Positions 45,991 through 58,385 of a stretch of 64,000 bases of DNA are shown piece after piece. A program made the translations under genes and the position numbers. Location of the stretch: assembly GCA_009617715.1 (NCBI GenBank), contig VTFK01000296.1:248001-312000 (forward strand), in the 5' to 3' direction. Position 1 is the stretch's first letter. Every line of letters starts with the position of its first letter. The notes under the pieces were generated by a model, which was not told where the DNA came from, made no database searches, and saw only the letters and a list, made by a program, of their open reading frames with translations. This stretch comes from Plectrocnemia conspersa. Lineage: Eukaryota > Arthropoda > Insecta > Trichoptera > Polycentropodidae.

Positions 45991-48530
45991 TTAAAGCAGC
46001 ATATAATTTCACTAGCGCCTATCAGTAAAATTATATTTAACTAGTAAATATATTCGGATTGAACGGCAGTGAACATTTAACTGCACTAGTAAAACACATT
46101 CACTAACATATATACAAAATATAAAATTAAATTATTGTGCTGTGTTTACAAATATAAGGTATATACAAACTTATGGAAGCAATATGGAAGGCTATAATTT
46201 GTTAACATTTTAGGATCTTAGAGAATCTTAGGTTAAATTGGAAATTATTTGTATCTTTATAAAACAAATATTTGCACGTTTTTTGGCATTAACCAACAAA
46301 AGGCATTATTGTAAGCCTTAACAATCGCTTTTATGTTACAAGAGGTTTAAAATACATTTAAGTTAAACATATTCAAAGGTTTTTTCCATGCATTTTAAAA
46401 ACTCACACATTTGCGTAAATCTTCTTTCAAAGAAAAGCAATATAAGCACATACTATGTACTACATATTTGAACAACCCCAAGTTTTACCGTTTCAAAGGT
46501 CTGAGCGTTAAAATGCTAAAAAAACATAGTAGCGGTCGATTTGTTAAAGGCGAGCATAATGCGGGAATAAATTACGCTAGACCCAAAATTGGTTCCTTGG
46601 GGAGATTCTATGATAGTTCACATATTCTAGTCTTAAATTACAACAGTGTTTAGGTATCTAGGTGGGAGATGATTACTCACGACACACTTGTGTGACACGG
46701 ACAAGTGTGGCGGTGTGTGTTATCCGAGGAATACACAGAAATTCTCTTAGACGATTTCACCTGGCGCGAGAGACGAAACCACCAGGGCCGGATCGGTGCC
46801 TGATAGTAATTTTATCAAGTCATAAACGTGGATTCTTCGAATTCCCGAGACGAAGCGCCTGGAGACCTCTCTCCGATCGAGTTATGTCACAATCACGTTT
46901 GCCCTATCTGCCATACTCAGAGACTGTTTCGATTCATGTACAATGTCAAGTAATTAAGGTTTGAGACTATTTTTTGTGATGCACCTTCTGCTTTACTCTT
47001 TTATTTAATTATATTCTAAATATACTTCTTGTGCCTCAATAAACCTATTAAAGATTGTCTCAAAGGATTCGGTTCCTTTGACTAATTCTAAGAAGGTAGA
47101 AAATGTTTTCTTTTCAACTTTGATTTATATTTGAATAGTCGGAAATCACAACTAAACATAGCAAATTATTAAGATTATAATATTGCGATTTAAACCAAAA
47201 TTAACGATAAGTTTATATGTTAATCGTATTGAACTTATCTTATACAAATATTAATCACTCAGTCCTATTTATCTGATGTTAAATTTAATAATATAAATAA
47301 GCTAAATATTGTTAAAATTGAACTTGTATATGTGATCAATATTTCATATATAGTATTTAAGTTTAATAGGGAAAAATCTAGTTCCTTGGGATTAACCAGA
47401 AAACTCTCTCTTAAAGTGGATCATCTCTCTCAAAAACTTTTTTATTAATGCCTCGAATCAAAGGACCGCAATTAGGGATTCGGCTGAAGCGATCAAAACC
47501 GAGTGTGTTCTGGCCGTGACACCTTCGCTAATTTGACGAGCGAGCAATTTGTTTTATTTTCTTATTCGTTCGCGAAGGGGTTAAAACGCGACAATCTCGC
47601 GCTGGGATTTACACTATACCATCGCCGTTCCACCATTGTACGTATGGAATTGGTGAAGGAGAAGAGCGAAAAAAATATATAAATATAAGCTCACAAGTCG
47701 AGTAAAGGCGAAGGTATTTCCGCTGAGAGTTTGCAAAGTTGTTTTGTACGGAGAAAATTTCTCTTTGAGCCTTCTTCTCTAATTGTTTTTTTTCACTCAC
47801 CCCTCGCTCTTTGTGTATCATAATAAAAGGATCGACTTAGACGTTTAAAAATATAATCAAGGTGCTCCTGTTGCATTATCATCTACTTACAAAATATCTG
47901 TTTTTAATACGTCTAATAATTAATTTCTACCCCAATAAATTTGGATTATAAAAGCTGAGGGAATCGATTTTATTTTTAATTAAAATCAGGGGGTTCGCAA
48001 TTTAAAACAGAATTACTAGACATTTACCACTGTTTACAATGACGCGAAACAATTATTACAGGGGATGGTTTTTAAATGTTGTCTAGACAGTTGTTTTCGA
48101 CTTTGAATAATTAGTAAAATAAATTAATTTTATAAATACGAACAATGCACAGTTTTTTCGTGAGCCAATTATTTGGTTATTATTGTATGAAATAAATAAA
48201 TTATTAATCTCATCATTTTTTTTTGGAAATATATAAATAATTAACAGAGACATATTTCAATAAAATCTGAATTTTCAAACATACATACATATTTAATAAA
48301 AAAAGAATGTTTAAGTATCACAAATCGAACTATTTTTATGGTATATGATAAAATGGAACAATTCGAACATTAAAACTATCGCTTCAAAGCCAGCAGAAGT
48401 TAATATAAATTCAAGCTATTAAACATAATTTTTCAACTAGTATGGATTTTCATTTTGTTTTATCCAAAATTTCCGTTAAAAAACATTTTAACCTATACTA
48501 TATATTTATTTAACTAAAGATATATTGTAT
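45991..48530. other. intron segment, mostly unrecognised
   Basis: 45991-46120 shares short blocks (ACTAGTAAATAT, TTTAACTGCACTA) with 54800-55085. Less AT-rich islands at about 46540-46960 and 47440-47830 contain ORFs up to 100 codons with no family match. Otherwise AT-rich. Confidence 0.4.
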
Positions 48531-49060
48531 TGCCGTACATGTACGGTAGTCAATCATTCACTGTTTTGAAGTACCTGAGAAAGTTATATATATTTATAAT
48601 ATATAACTAAAGAAATAATAAAAATAAATATATTATATTTATATAATATTTTTTATTGTAAATGAGTTTTATAGAAAATTATACCAATAAATTAAAGAGT
48701 ACGAATTAAATAAACATAATAAAAATATTTATTAAGAAACATTTAGAGCCTTTGAATTGATATAAAAATATCTACAAAAGCCGAATAATATACAATACAT
48801 ATAAAAAATATGTTAAATAAATTAACAAAACTTATTGATGGAAATTCGTTAAAATAAATTATTAAAACATACTTATACAAAAAAGTACTAAATCATAATA
48901 AAACGTTAAAAATCACTGATTTTTTCTCTATAATTTATTATAAATACAATATAAATTAATAATTAATAAAACCAACAGAAATAATTATAAAAAACTACTG
49001 AAAATTGATTCACACCCAACAAATTGATAATTGATAAATGTGTATAAATTAACTCACTAC
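48531..49060. repeat. dispersed repeat, copy 2
   Basis: Begins with a shorter form of the same palindrome (CCGTACATGTACGG, 48533-48546) and follows the copy at 45524 in order, with small indels. Same orientation as copy 1, 3.0 kb apart. Confidence 0.8.
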
Positions 49061-49309
49061 TCAAAGGCATTTATATTTTCACTTTTATTGATTTTCATTT
49101 AAGCATAATAAATATTATAAGGAATCTTAACTAAGTCTTTAAGGGTTGTAAAAAATAATTCCTGCTTTACATTTTATTACGTTGTAAGATTATAACTAGT
49201 AATGATAATGACAATTAAAATAGATAAATTAACGAAAAAGCTTAAAAAGCTAATGAAAACTAAGAGATTTTGATTATATACTATAGGCATTTAGAAACTA
49301 AAGAGTTTT

Positions 49310-49600
49310 TTTAATTAAAGACGATCTTTTAAATTTAATTAAATTAAAGATTATCTTTTAAATTGAACTAAATTAAAGGTGTTGATTAATTTAAAAAATA
49401 AATTAAATTAAAGACGTTTTTTTAAATTAAATTAAATTAAAGACGATCTTTTAAATTAAATTAAATTATAGATTATTTTTTAAATTTAATTAAATTAAAG
49501 ACGATCTTTAAAATTAAATTAAATTAAAGACGATCTCTTAAATTAAATTAAATTAAAGACGATCTTATAAATTAAATTAAATTAAAGACGATCTTCAGAT
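49310..49600 (+). repeat. short tandem array built on TTAAATTAAATTAAAGACGA
   Basis: About eight to nine imperfect units of roughly 29-31 bp. Each has TTAAATTAAATTAAAGACGA followed by TCTTTTAAA or a variant. The last units end at GACGATCTTCAGATGATTTT, which is also part of the longer repeat to the right. Confidence 0.9.
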
Positions 49601-50900
49601 GATTTTTCAGTGCTTCAAACTATTTTTGATATATAATTAAAATAATACAAAAATATCATTTGTAAACAAATACAATTATCAGATAAAATTAAATAAAATA
49701 GGAGTTGCCCGTTTTTTTTTAATACAAAAAAGTGATTAAAAACCAAGAGAGTTCAACATTTTTGATATGTTTTAATCTTTAAATGGTTTTTTGGTTCTTG
49801 GTTCATAAGATTTTAAATAAATGATTAAATTTAAGCAAAAAAATCAATAGATTATCACGTGTACTATAAAATTTATTTATGAGTGCAAATTTAATAAATA
49901 TGGGAGTTTGCCGTTTTTGATTCTATGCCAAAAAATGAATAAAAACAAAGAAAGTTTTAAATTTTTGATATAATTCTAAAATTAGTTTTGAGAGCTTTTG
50001 ATTATTTTTGATACATATTTAAATTTATGTTAAAAGAGTAAACTAGAGATAATTTGTGCATTATTAAATATTTTTTTTCCGTTTTTGATTTTATACCAAA
50101 AACGATTAAAAGCAAAAGAAGATTGCTATTTTTGATATCAAAGACGGTTTTAGTGCTATAAACTTATTTATACATAAATGAAATTATACTAAACATATAG
50201 ATCACTTTTGATACATAATTAAATTTATACCGAAAGTGCAAACAACAGTATATAACGTGTAAAAATATTAGTTCAAATTCAATAAATATGGGAGTTTACT
50301 GTTTTTGATTCTATAATAATAGTGATAAGATATGGTTATTTAAAAAAGCTCACCATTTTTAATTTTCGAAGGATTTAGAAATTTGATACATTTTTATATT
50401 TACATTTTTAAATTGATGTTAGAGGAAAGAACTATATATATTACAATTTATAAAAAATAGGTTAATATGGGAGATTGCAGTTTTTGATTATATATATAGA
50501 TTATAATAAAGACGATCATTAAATGATTTTTCAGTAGTTTAAATAATTGTTCAAATAAAAAAACTATATTATGTAATTAATCAAATAAAATAATCATTTC
50601 AAATGTAATAAATATGGGAGTTTTCAGTTTTTGATTCTATACCAAAAACGATTGAAAACAAAGGAAGATTACCACTTTTGATATTTAAAGACGATTTTGG
50701 TGCTTCAAACTTATTTATACATAAATACAATTATGATAGAAAAGCACACTGTAAGATAGAATCTTTTAAGTAAGTTTTGTGCTTTATATATTTTTTATAC
50801 ATATGATGATAGCAAATTATATTATTTGTATAATATAATAGAATTATCAATTCAAATTAAATTAATATAGGAGTTTGCTGTTTTTGATTTTATACCCCTT
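49580..50900 (+). repeat. degenerate satellite, unit about 180-200 bp, about seven units
   Basis: The landmark AATATGGGAGTTTGCCGTTT (variants) followed by TTTGATTCTATACCAAAAA recurs near 49690, 49890, 50065, 50280, 50462, 50605 and 50860. Other shared landmarks are AAAGACGATTTT.GTGCTTCAA and TTATTTATACATAAAT. Unit length varies from about 140 to 256 bp. Confidence 0.8.
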
Positions 50901-51037
50901 ATATAGAATATGTAAATTTAAACAGCATGAAATCACTACAAATAATTTTCTGTTATTAGCAAAATTAAATTAAATAATAACAAGAATAATTTTTTTTACT
51001 ACATAAACGATAAATATATAATATGTATATTTATTTA
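50901..51037. other. AT-rich intron between satellite and SINE
   Basis: Nothing recognised. Confidence 0.6.
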
Positions 51038-51697
51038 TTTGTTATTAAATCTGCCGCTGTATCCTGACAGACGTTAGCCCAATGCGTTACAGTGGGGTAA
51101 ATCTGTACCAACTGAATAAGTCAATCAGACATAATGAATTACTACTCTAAGAATCGATGAAATCTGTTATACCAACAGGAATAATAATCAGATATAATAT
51201 AAACAAGACAAAACAACAGAAAAAATCACCTCAAGATATTGGTGAACCAAAATCCTGCAAGAGAAAATGTCAATATTATGGAAAGAATTGAGCAGATAAA
51301 TAGCCTTTGGCCAGAGAAGAGCTGGCAATGTCCAGTTCTACACTTAACAGGCAAGAATAGTGGACGCGACCGAGAACTATAACCACCTTTCGAGCACTGA
51401 AGAATTGTCTACGATGCACTTGAGCAATTTCCAGAAGTGTTTAATTACATAAACACTTCTGCGAGTCGACAAAGAAACGTATCCCAGGGCTCCCAAAATA
51501 AAAGCACTGGGAAACAAGAATATTATAAATGTGTAATATAATTTATAAGCAAAAGAGGTCACTGCAGCTGGGACCGGTTTTTTTATACCAGCGAATTTTT
51601 TTATAAATAAAAATTAGAGTGACGCTGCCGGAGTTTGAACCCTCAACATCAGAGTTACTAGTCTGAGACGTTACGGACTACGCTATTCCGTCTTTTT
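51038..51697 (-). mobile_element. chimeric SINE-B / LINE retroposon
   Basis: Read on the minus strand: a SINE-B head (TAGCGTAGTCCG at 51685-51674, B box GGTTCAAACTC at 51641-51631) and body to about 51535. A LINE piece follows (51525 to about 51205) encoding FPSAFILGALGYVSLSTRRS, as in the 37-kb LINE. Then comes a SINE-type tail (GTAACGCATTGGGCTAACGT, about 51130-51040). All three parts share one orientation. Confidence 0.75.
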
Positions 51698-53905
51698 CGT
51701 TTAGAATATTGATAAAAGTTATGTTATATATAAATAAAATATAATTTGCCATTTTATTTGAATAATTATTGGTAATAAAAATTAAATTATTAGCAACAAT
51801 TCAACGTAAATATTATACTGTTTATTAAATTGAGGAAGTGAGGCATAAATCCATTTATTACTATTTTCCTCAATAAATTTAATTTGAAATATGTTAACGT
51901 AGACGTTTTCATTAATTATTTGAAGACGTTGCACATAAAAATATATTTAAGTAACATTGTTTAAAAAAAGTTGTACGCATTTGCCTCAGAAATAATAACA
52001 ATATACTGGAAGTAAATAGAAAGCAATGCCTTGGAGTATTTAAAGTCTCTTTAAATTATCAGTTCACATAGTTATATGTTCACTTTAAAATATATAATAT
52101 ATGCATATATATATATTAGAACATTTTAATTAAATGGATTAATAAATAACGCAAAAATATTAAATTTACTTAACGAATTCTCTTTTCATACACTATTTAC
52201 GTCGAAATAACACGTTATTTTTTTAGCATACAAAATAAATTGCAATGTACACAACATAATGAAACATAAAAATCAGACATGTTTTAAAAACATGCAAATT
52301 TCAGCAATTAAAATGTGTAGAGCTCGAGAGCATATACCGTAATACATATAACATACAAGTTTAACAAGAGCTGTTTTAACGGTCCACGATCAAAGGAAAG
52401 GTGTGGGTAAAAACGTTCGGAAAACTTTTCTTTTATACGCCATAAACAATATTTATGTGCGTGTGTCTATGTATGTTGTATTAATAAAAAATAGACACAT
52501 AATCGAAATACGATTGTGTACTCGAGCATGTAACGTTTGTTGCGCAGTGTTTTATAAGAAAATTAGGAAATAAATAAGTATATATTTATACGCGAAATAA
52601 AAGTGTAATCAAGTGTGCGAAATAAATGCGTCGCTTCGTCGGTTCTGATAAATTCCAGTGCCATAAAATGGAAACCATAAGATTTTCGGTCGGACATTAT
52701 ACTAAGCGTATGTGCGCAAAGTGGAAAAGTTTTTTTCCGTATACGTAAACAGATACTACCTGCTTACGGAGTGGTCCAAGACAATATAATGTCAAAATAT
52801 TATTGAAATAATTGTTTCAGATAGTTCAATATTGCGGATACTCGAGAAAAGATTTGATGACTAGAGAATTAATAAAACAATTATATATTATTGAGAAAAC
52901 CTTTTTCACTTGAGGATAATAAGTATATTTAATAAATGTTTATACTTTTTTGTTATTTAACGATAAAATTCATTACTATAATTATTTTTATTTAGGCTCT
53001 TATTTAATAAAAAGAATTTGGGCTCTCCATTGTAATTAAATTGAGGAGAGAACATAATCGTTGAATCAATTTTTAGTGTATATGTTTATTAAAAAACAGT
53101 TTTACTTAAAAAAATGCTAATAATAATTTACAAATAAATATATGATATTTTTGGGTCATTCTATATTTTGTTACATGGAAATGTTTTCAGTGGGCGGATA
53201 GTTTGTCAGATTTCCATGTCGATCCGCCGCGTAAAAATATTTATGCCCTTTTTTGTTTCGCGCAGACTTTCGACGTCGGGATTCGTCAACGTTATCCCTA
53301 CGGTGAGCCAGGAAAACTTTGAGAGGAGATTGATCTGTCGGGGTTTTCCAACAGCACTATAGCGCCCTTCGCCGTAATCTCCTCCTTTAAAACAATTTTT
53401 GAAACTCGACTTTTGGCGACCTTATTTTGTCTGTCTGGCCTGTCGTGGCAGATTTATTTTTAATGAGATTATGATAAAACAGTAATCCGTTTTCGGGGCC
53501 AAATTTGAGCGAGAACATAAGAAAGCTGCACGCTTTATGGGGTGAGGGGGTTAAAAAAGGAGCGGGTGTGAAAAAAAAACTCCACTTGGTTGCTTGATTA
53601 AAACGTTTTTCTTATAATTTCTCAGGAGAAAAAATAATAAGATCTAAAACTGCGGATGATTTTTTCGTTAAATTTAATTATAATTATAATAAATTAAAAC
53701 ATAAAAATTCACTAGCTCATGCGAAAAATATATATATGAATAAGTAATAGTTTTCATTAGATTACCTTTTTAAAGTCAGGTATTTGAATAAATTATATTT
53801 ATTTTGCAACAGTGTTAATATGCTTTATTATTAGTGAAAAATATTTTATTTTGGTCGACTTTATGAAATCCCATTATTTAGCTTTTAACGATTAAAAAAA
53901 ACAAT
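51698..53905. other. intron segment without recognised genes
   Basis: AT-rich to 52330. Less AT-rich islands lie at about 52340-52750 and 53150-53600. The island ORF at 53168-53362 has no family match. Confidence 0.4.
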
Positions 53906-54245
53906 TATAATGCACATCATCCCATATCATTTTTTTCCAGCTCCTCATAGCTATCGCTAAAAACACCGAAAACATATTTGTGTTTGGCAAGTTCATTGAG
54001 GAACTGTAAGGCTTGTGCAAGAGATGATGTACTGTTCGCGACAGTTAAGAATAAGGGACGTGATCGCGACTCTCTAGGACAAACTAAATCTCGCAGTGAA
54101 AGTCTTTTGATTGACATCTCATCATAGAAGCAAAAGTGCTTAATTGAGTAAACGCTACGTCGAAAATGCAATGAATTGTATCACAACCCTCCTAGCAAAA
54201 AAACACTAGGATACAAATACGGATAAGACACGTACAGAGAGGGAC
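53906..54245 (-). pseudogene. LINE 3'-end fragment (minus strand)
   Basis: Encodes YPYLYPSVFLLGG, then (after a stop) NSLHFRRSVYSIKHFCFYDE, SRSRPLFLTVANSTSSLAQA and LQFLNELAKHKYVFG. This is the same C-terminal region as 37288-37700, diverged. It is closer to the 43.9-kb fragment. Confidence 0.75.
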
Positions 54246-55300
54246 AAATTCCCGAGGCTCGTTCTCCTTGAGGGTTCCTACTCTAGAAAAAATCAAAAAA
54301 GCAAAAACCAACCGCAAAAAATGAACCTCAACTAAACTACAGTTGTTTGATATGTACATATGTACTGATGTATTTCAAGTATAAGTTCTTTTAGACCTTT
54401 TTTACATATTACACAAGTAATAAAAGAAACGGAACATTGCCTACAAAAGCATTTACTTTCTAGGTAACACTTTCGCAATAAATATTTTTATTCAAAGGGA
54501 CAGATTGTAGTTTTTGACGCGGCTCTGTTTGTGTTAAAATTTGTGTGCAAATTATTGTTTTTTGACTTTATTGCTTTTTGAACGTTTAAAAAACATTATT
54601 CATGAGAAAAATATTCAACCAATGTAAATTAGTAGCATTAAGGAAGAAGCAAAGAAATAACGAAAAATCAACAACAGCACCAGCTGATTTATATAAATTT
54701 AATGTTTTTGTAGATTGTATTATCTGTAATTTGACAACTAGATTTAATACAGAAAAATCTTGAATCTATCCCGAAAATAATTTTTCAAATATGTCATTGC
54801 AATAAAATCATATCGGAATAAATTTTCACTAGTAAATATGTATTTTTACCAGTAAAAATATAAATTAGTACAAATATATTATTTCCACCTGTCTTTATGT
54901 AGTTTTATATATATATTTACATACTTATCATTAATGTTACAGCAAATAAGTATTTTTTGGTCAAATTAAATTTTCCTTAGTTAAGTCCAAATGTATTTTC
55001 ACCAGTAAATATACATTTATACTAGTGAAAATTTAATTTAACTGCACTAAATGTCTATGAAACTCAATTTGACAGTTGCGAAACGTTTATTTGCTGTTCA
55101 AACCCAAACCTAACCTAATGAAAGTTCTAAAACTAATTATTGTTTAGGAGCCTTCATTAGGGCAGGTCGAAAATACAAACTAAGCCAACTCATCTCACAG
55201 AAAGCGGAAGAAGTACAGACAGATATCGCATCTCACATCTATGTTTTAATTATATGATAGCTATCATTACCAATATTATTATGGACTTCAAATATAAGAG
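54246..55300. other. intron with weak dispersed-repeat similarity
   Basis: 54800-55085 has several ACTAGTAAATAT / CCAGTAAATATAC motifs and TGAAACTCAATTTGACAGTT, which is inverse to CAACTGTCAAATTAAGTTTC at 45961. AACCTAACCTAATG near 55107 also occurs at 45375. Probably a diverged, rearranged repeat; no ORF. Confidence 0.4.
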
Positions 55301-55308
55301 GGCTGATC

Positions 55309-55540
55309 AAAGTATATTCAAACCGAATTTTGGTCAATAGGAGAGCGCAAAAACAATTATCACTTCTCAGAAGGCAAAAATTCACGTCAAAAGCAATAAA
55401 ATCCGTGCTCGGTAACGAGCGTTCCCACTGCGACGACGCCAGCACGATTTTATTGCTTTTGACGTGGATTTTTGGCTTCTGAGAAGAGATAATTGTTTTT
55501 GCGCTCTCATATTGGTCAAAATTCGGTTTAGATGTGCTTT
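55309..55540. repeat. foldback (inverted-repeat) element, about 100-bp arms
   Basis: The left arm 55309-55410 and right arm 55441-55540 are near-perfect inverse copies (AACCGAATTTTGGTCAATA, GAGCGCAAAAACAATTATC, TTGACGTGGATTTTTGGCTT, GCACGATTTTATTGCTTTTG on one or the other strand). The loop is 30 nt (GGTAACGAGCGTTCCCACTG...). A stable hairpin is expected if transcribed. No ORF. Confidence 0.9.
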
Positions 55541-55574
55541 ATTCGTTTCTCACTTGTAATATTGTTATACAAAG

Positions 55575-55800
55575 TCTTAATATAAACGCTTGATAATCGA
55601 GCGTTTTCACCGCGATGGCACGATTTTATGTCTTTTGGTCTGGACTGGAAATTCACCATATGGCAACACTGAGCAGCAAAGAAAACACGACTAATTATCA
55701 ATATTTAAATAAAAATTAATGTCTATTTAAAATATTTCGCGCCTATTTAAGTGTCGGCACCGTCGTAGTGGGAACGCTCGGTATCGAGGGCTCCCACTGC
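55575..55800. repeat. diverged partial copies of the foldback element's loop and arm
   Basis: 55590-55645 repeats GAGCGTTTTCACCGCGATGG and CACGATTTTATGTCTTTTGG in direct orientation. 55748-55790 carries the loop inverted (GTCGTAGTGGGAACGCTCGG). Together with 55309-55540 this makes a cluster of related inverted pieces. Confidence 0.65.
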
Positions 55801-55859
55801 AACGGCGACGTTAAAAAATTCTAAAATATTTGGAGTAAAATCGTATCCGTAATTTTATC

Positions 55860-55970
55860 ATAATGCATTTTTTAGGAGCTTAGGGATACAATTCATTGCA
55901 TTCTCGACATAGCGTCTATTTAATTAAGCAATTTTTGAAGTCGGTGGGCGGTGTCGACAATCCGGTAATG
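55860..55970 (+). pseudogene. short LINE fragment (plus strand)
   Basis: GGGATACAATTCATTGCATT then CTCGACATAGCGTCTATTTA and ATTAAGCA match the LINE C-terminal segment at 54.1 kb (complement) and 24.35 kb. Too short for a reading frame. Confidence 0.55.
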
Positions 55971-58276
55971 GTCGGTGACTTCCAGTTTCTTTTTAGAAAC
56001 TAGAAATCATCGACCTAGTGATACTGCACAGTGCCCACAGTGTTTAATTGTATTATTATTGATTTGTCAAATCATGATTTGTAATAAATATTGAAAAAAT
56101 AAGTTGAAAGCGGGAAAATTTATTTAATATTTTAAGATTTTAAATGTTAGATTTAAGTATTTTCTTTAGATGGATTAAGATAGTTCTACGTTCAAATAAC
56201 AATCTGAAATCACGTTGTTATGGTAATATCGCGTTGTTATGGCAAAATAAAAATCACTAAAAATTTTTTTGTGCAACTGCAAATCGTATTTTGTGACTAC
56301 AATTTTTTTCTATCTATATTCACTGTTTTTATAATATTTTATTAAGGCATTGTATTATATTTATTATATATAAAAAAGGCAAATAATATTATTGTAATGT
56401 AAAGCTATTTACTAAATTTTTTCGATTATAATTTTTAAATAAAACAAATTTACTAAAAAAAGTCGAAAATAATAATAGATTAAGCATCATCCGTTCTTTA
56501 AATATTATATAAAGGCATTCGCTTTTGTCATACTAAACAGTTTTTAAACAATATCTTTTAATATTTCCGTACTACACCGAAAATATGTTGTATTATTAAG
56601 ACTAAAATACAGATATTTTGATACTTCAAAGATATCGTCAAGATATCGTGATTGAAAGCTCTTGAAAGCAATATATTGCTTAGTATCAATTATGAATATA
56701 ATCATGTATTTAGACTTGTTCCATAATAAATTATTATTTTGTAATTCAAAGCTCTTTATTTATAGCCTAAAGTTAAAAATAAAAATACAAACGAAATTAA
56801 TATTTCTGAGAATTAACATCGCTTTTTGATTAAATTATTTTTAAATAAAAAATTCAGGATGCTTAAAAAACGTATCGTACCCGATCAAAGAACTCCCAGG
56901 AATGTTCGACGGAAATTTAGATATTCTCCGTTCATCCGTCCCTCTCTCTTTACAATGAGTGAAAGAGACGAATCGATATCCATTAGCGCGAGTGTTATCT
57001 TTTGTCGTCGTGTTTTGTCTCTTTCCAACCACGATAGTCACGATATTATCAACCCTGCAATAACATCCCTTAAAAACGGCACCACTTTTTTCGTGATAAG
57101 ACCATCTTATCAAGGGCAAACGTTCTTTTTTCACTCAGGTGCTTCTTAAACTTTCCTAATCGATTCGCAGATATTTTAGAACAAGTAAACAGCTTATCGG
57201 ATCGTTAGGGATGCAATTGTTAAGGAGGCGCCCTTTATCACTGTAACAGAACGTAATTCCTTCTCGAATACCATTAGTTTGAGATCATTAGCGAAATTAC
57301 TCCTGCCGACGCTTTCAAAGTTGGTTTATTCGCTAAATATGTTAAAACATCCAAGCTTTCATTGAAGTTGACTAATTTAATAAACATTAAAACACTTATA
57401 CTTCCACTAAAAAATATCTGTATACAATAATTTTAGACTGACATACATTTAGTTACAATTATGAAACAAGAGTCCTAGGTTGCGTTTTAAATTTGCGCAA
57501 TTAAAAATTTATACAATTTGTAAAGAGACGTTTTCTAATTAAAACAATAATTGGTTTAAATAAATTTCATAAACTAATATCTGTATTTAATAAATAAAAT
57601 ATAAAAGCATACCTATGTATTAAGAAAAATGTAGTAAAGGGCGAACAACTTAGGAAGATACATCAATGGCCTTGGGTATAAATTGTTTAACTTCATAATT
57701 GGCAACGTTAAAGGAATGACAAAAAAATGTGAGGTAATTAAGGTTGTTTTCAGTCTCCTGTTCTTAACACAAGCAAAAATGTTTGCAGTTAATTCAAGAA
57801 CACTTGTTTGTCTCTGATTCTAATATACTTTTCAGTGTTTTAAAATAGTACTATTAAGAAACTTTTATTCGAATAAGTAGTTTGAAAAATCAACTTAAGA
57901 GTTGTCAAAGGACCGATAAAGAGAATATAAATGTTTTTTTTTTGAAATTGGTTAAACCCTTTGTTTTTCAACGGTTTTATAAAAATAAATATATGTATCA
58001 TATTTTCATTATTTGTTTTTAATATACTAAAATAAAACATGCTTCAGAAAAAGTTTGATAATTGATATATATTTTTTTAATATATATTCATTGTAGGCTT
58101 ACGCATTTAAAAAATTACTCAAAAAACTTGCGTTTGACTCCCTTGGCACTCGTAAAATCAAGGACATTCTTTGCGCGCGTGTCGCAATAAAAACATAGGG
58201 CATGTGATACAGATCACTCAATACACAAAAAATATGAAAAAAAGTTTGATTTGCTGATTTCATTAAATTCACACTA
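55971..58276. other. intron segment without recognised genes
   Basis: AT-rich. A less AT-rich island lies at about 56860-57360, with ORFs of about 100 codons on both strands over the same bases, a sign of chance openness rather than coding. Otherwise nothing. Confidence 0.4.
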
Positions 58277-58278
58277 TA

Positions 58279-58383
58279 CAGTTGAAAGAACCTAACCTCA
58301 CATTTTGTATGGGTTCCTAGTCCCCTATAGCGTAGTATTCCTATAACAAAGTCTTAATTTCTACACTATAGGGGGGTTGACTG
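58279..58383. mobile_element. possible 105-bp MITE with TA flanks
   Basis: The left end CAGTTGAAAGAACCT and inverted right end CAGTCAACCCCCCTATAG share CAGT-and-CC features. CCCCTATAG.GTAG occurs once in each orientation inside. TA lies on both outer sides (58277-58278, 58384-58385). The inverted ends are imperfect, so this is tentative. Confidence 0.45.
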
Positions 58384-58385
58384 TA

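Noticed and set aside
46662..46964. 100-codon plus-strand ORF
   Set aside because: Arginine-rich translation of a less AT-rich island; no family resemblance and no supporting splice signals.
56826..57149. Overlapping 107- and 97-codon ORFs on opposite strands
   Set aside because: Both frames cover the same bases and neither resembles a protein family; this is typical of chance openness.
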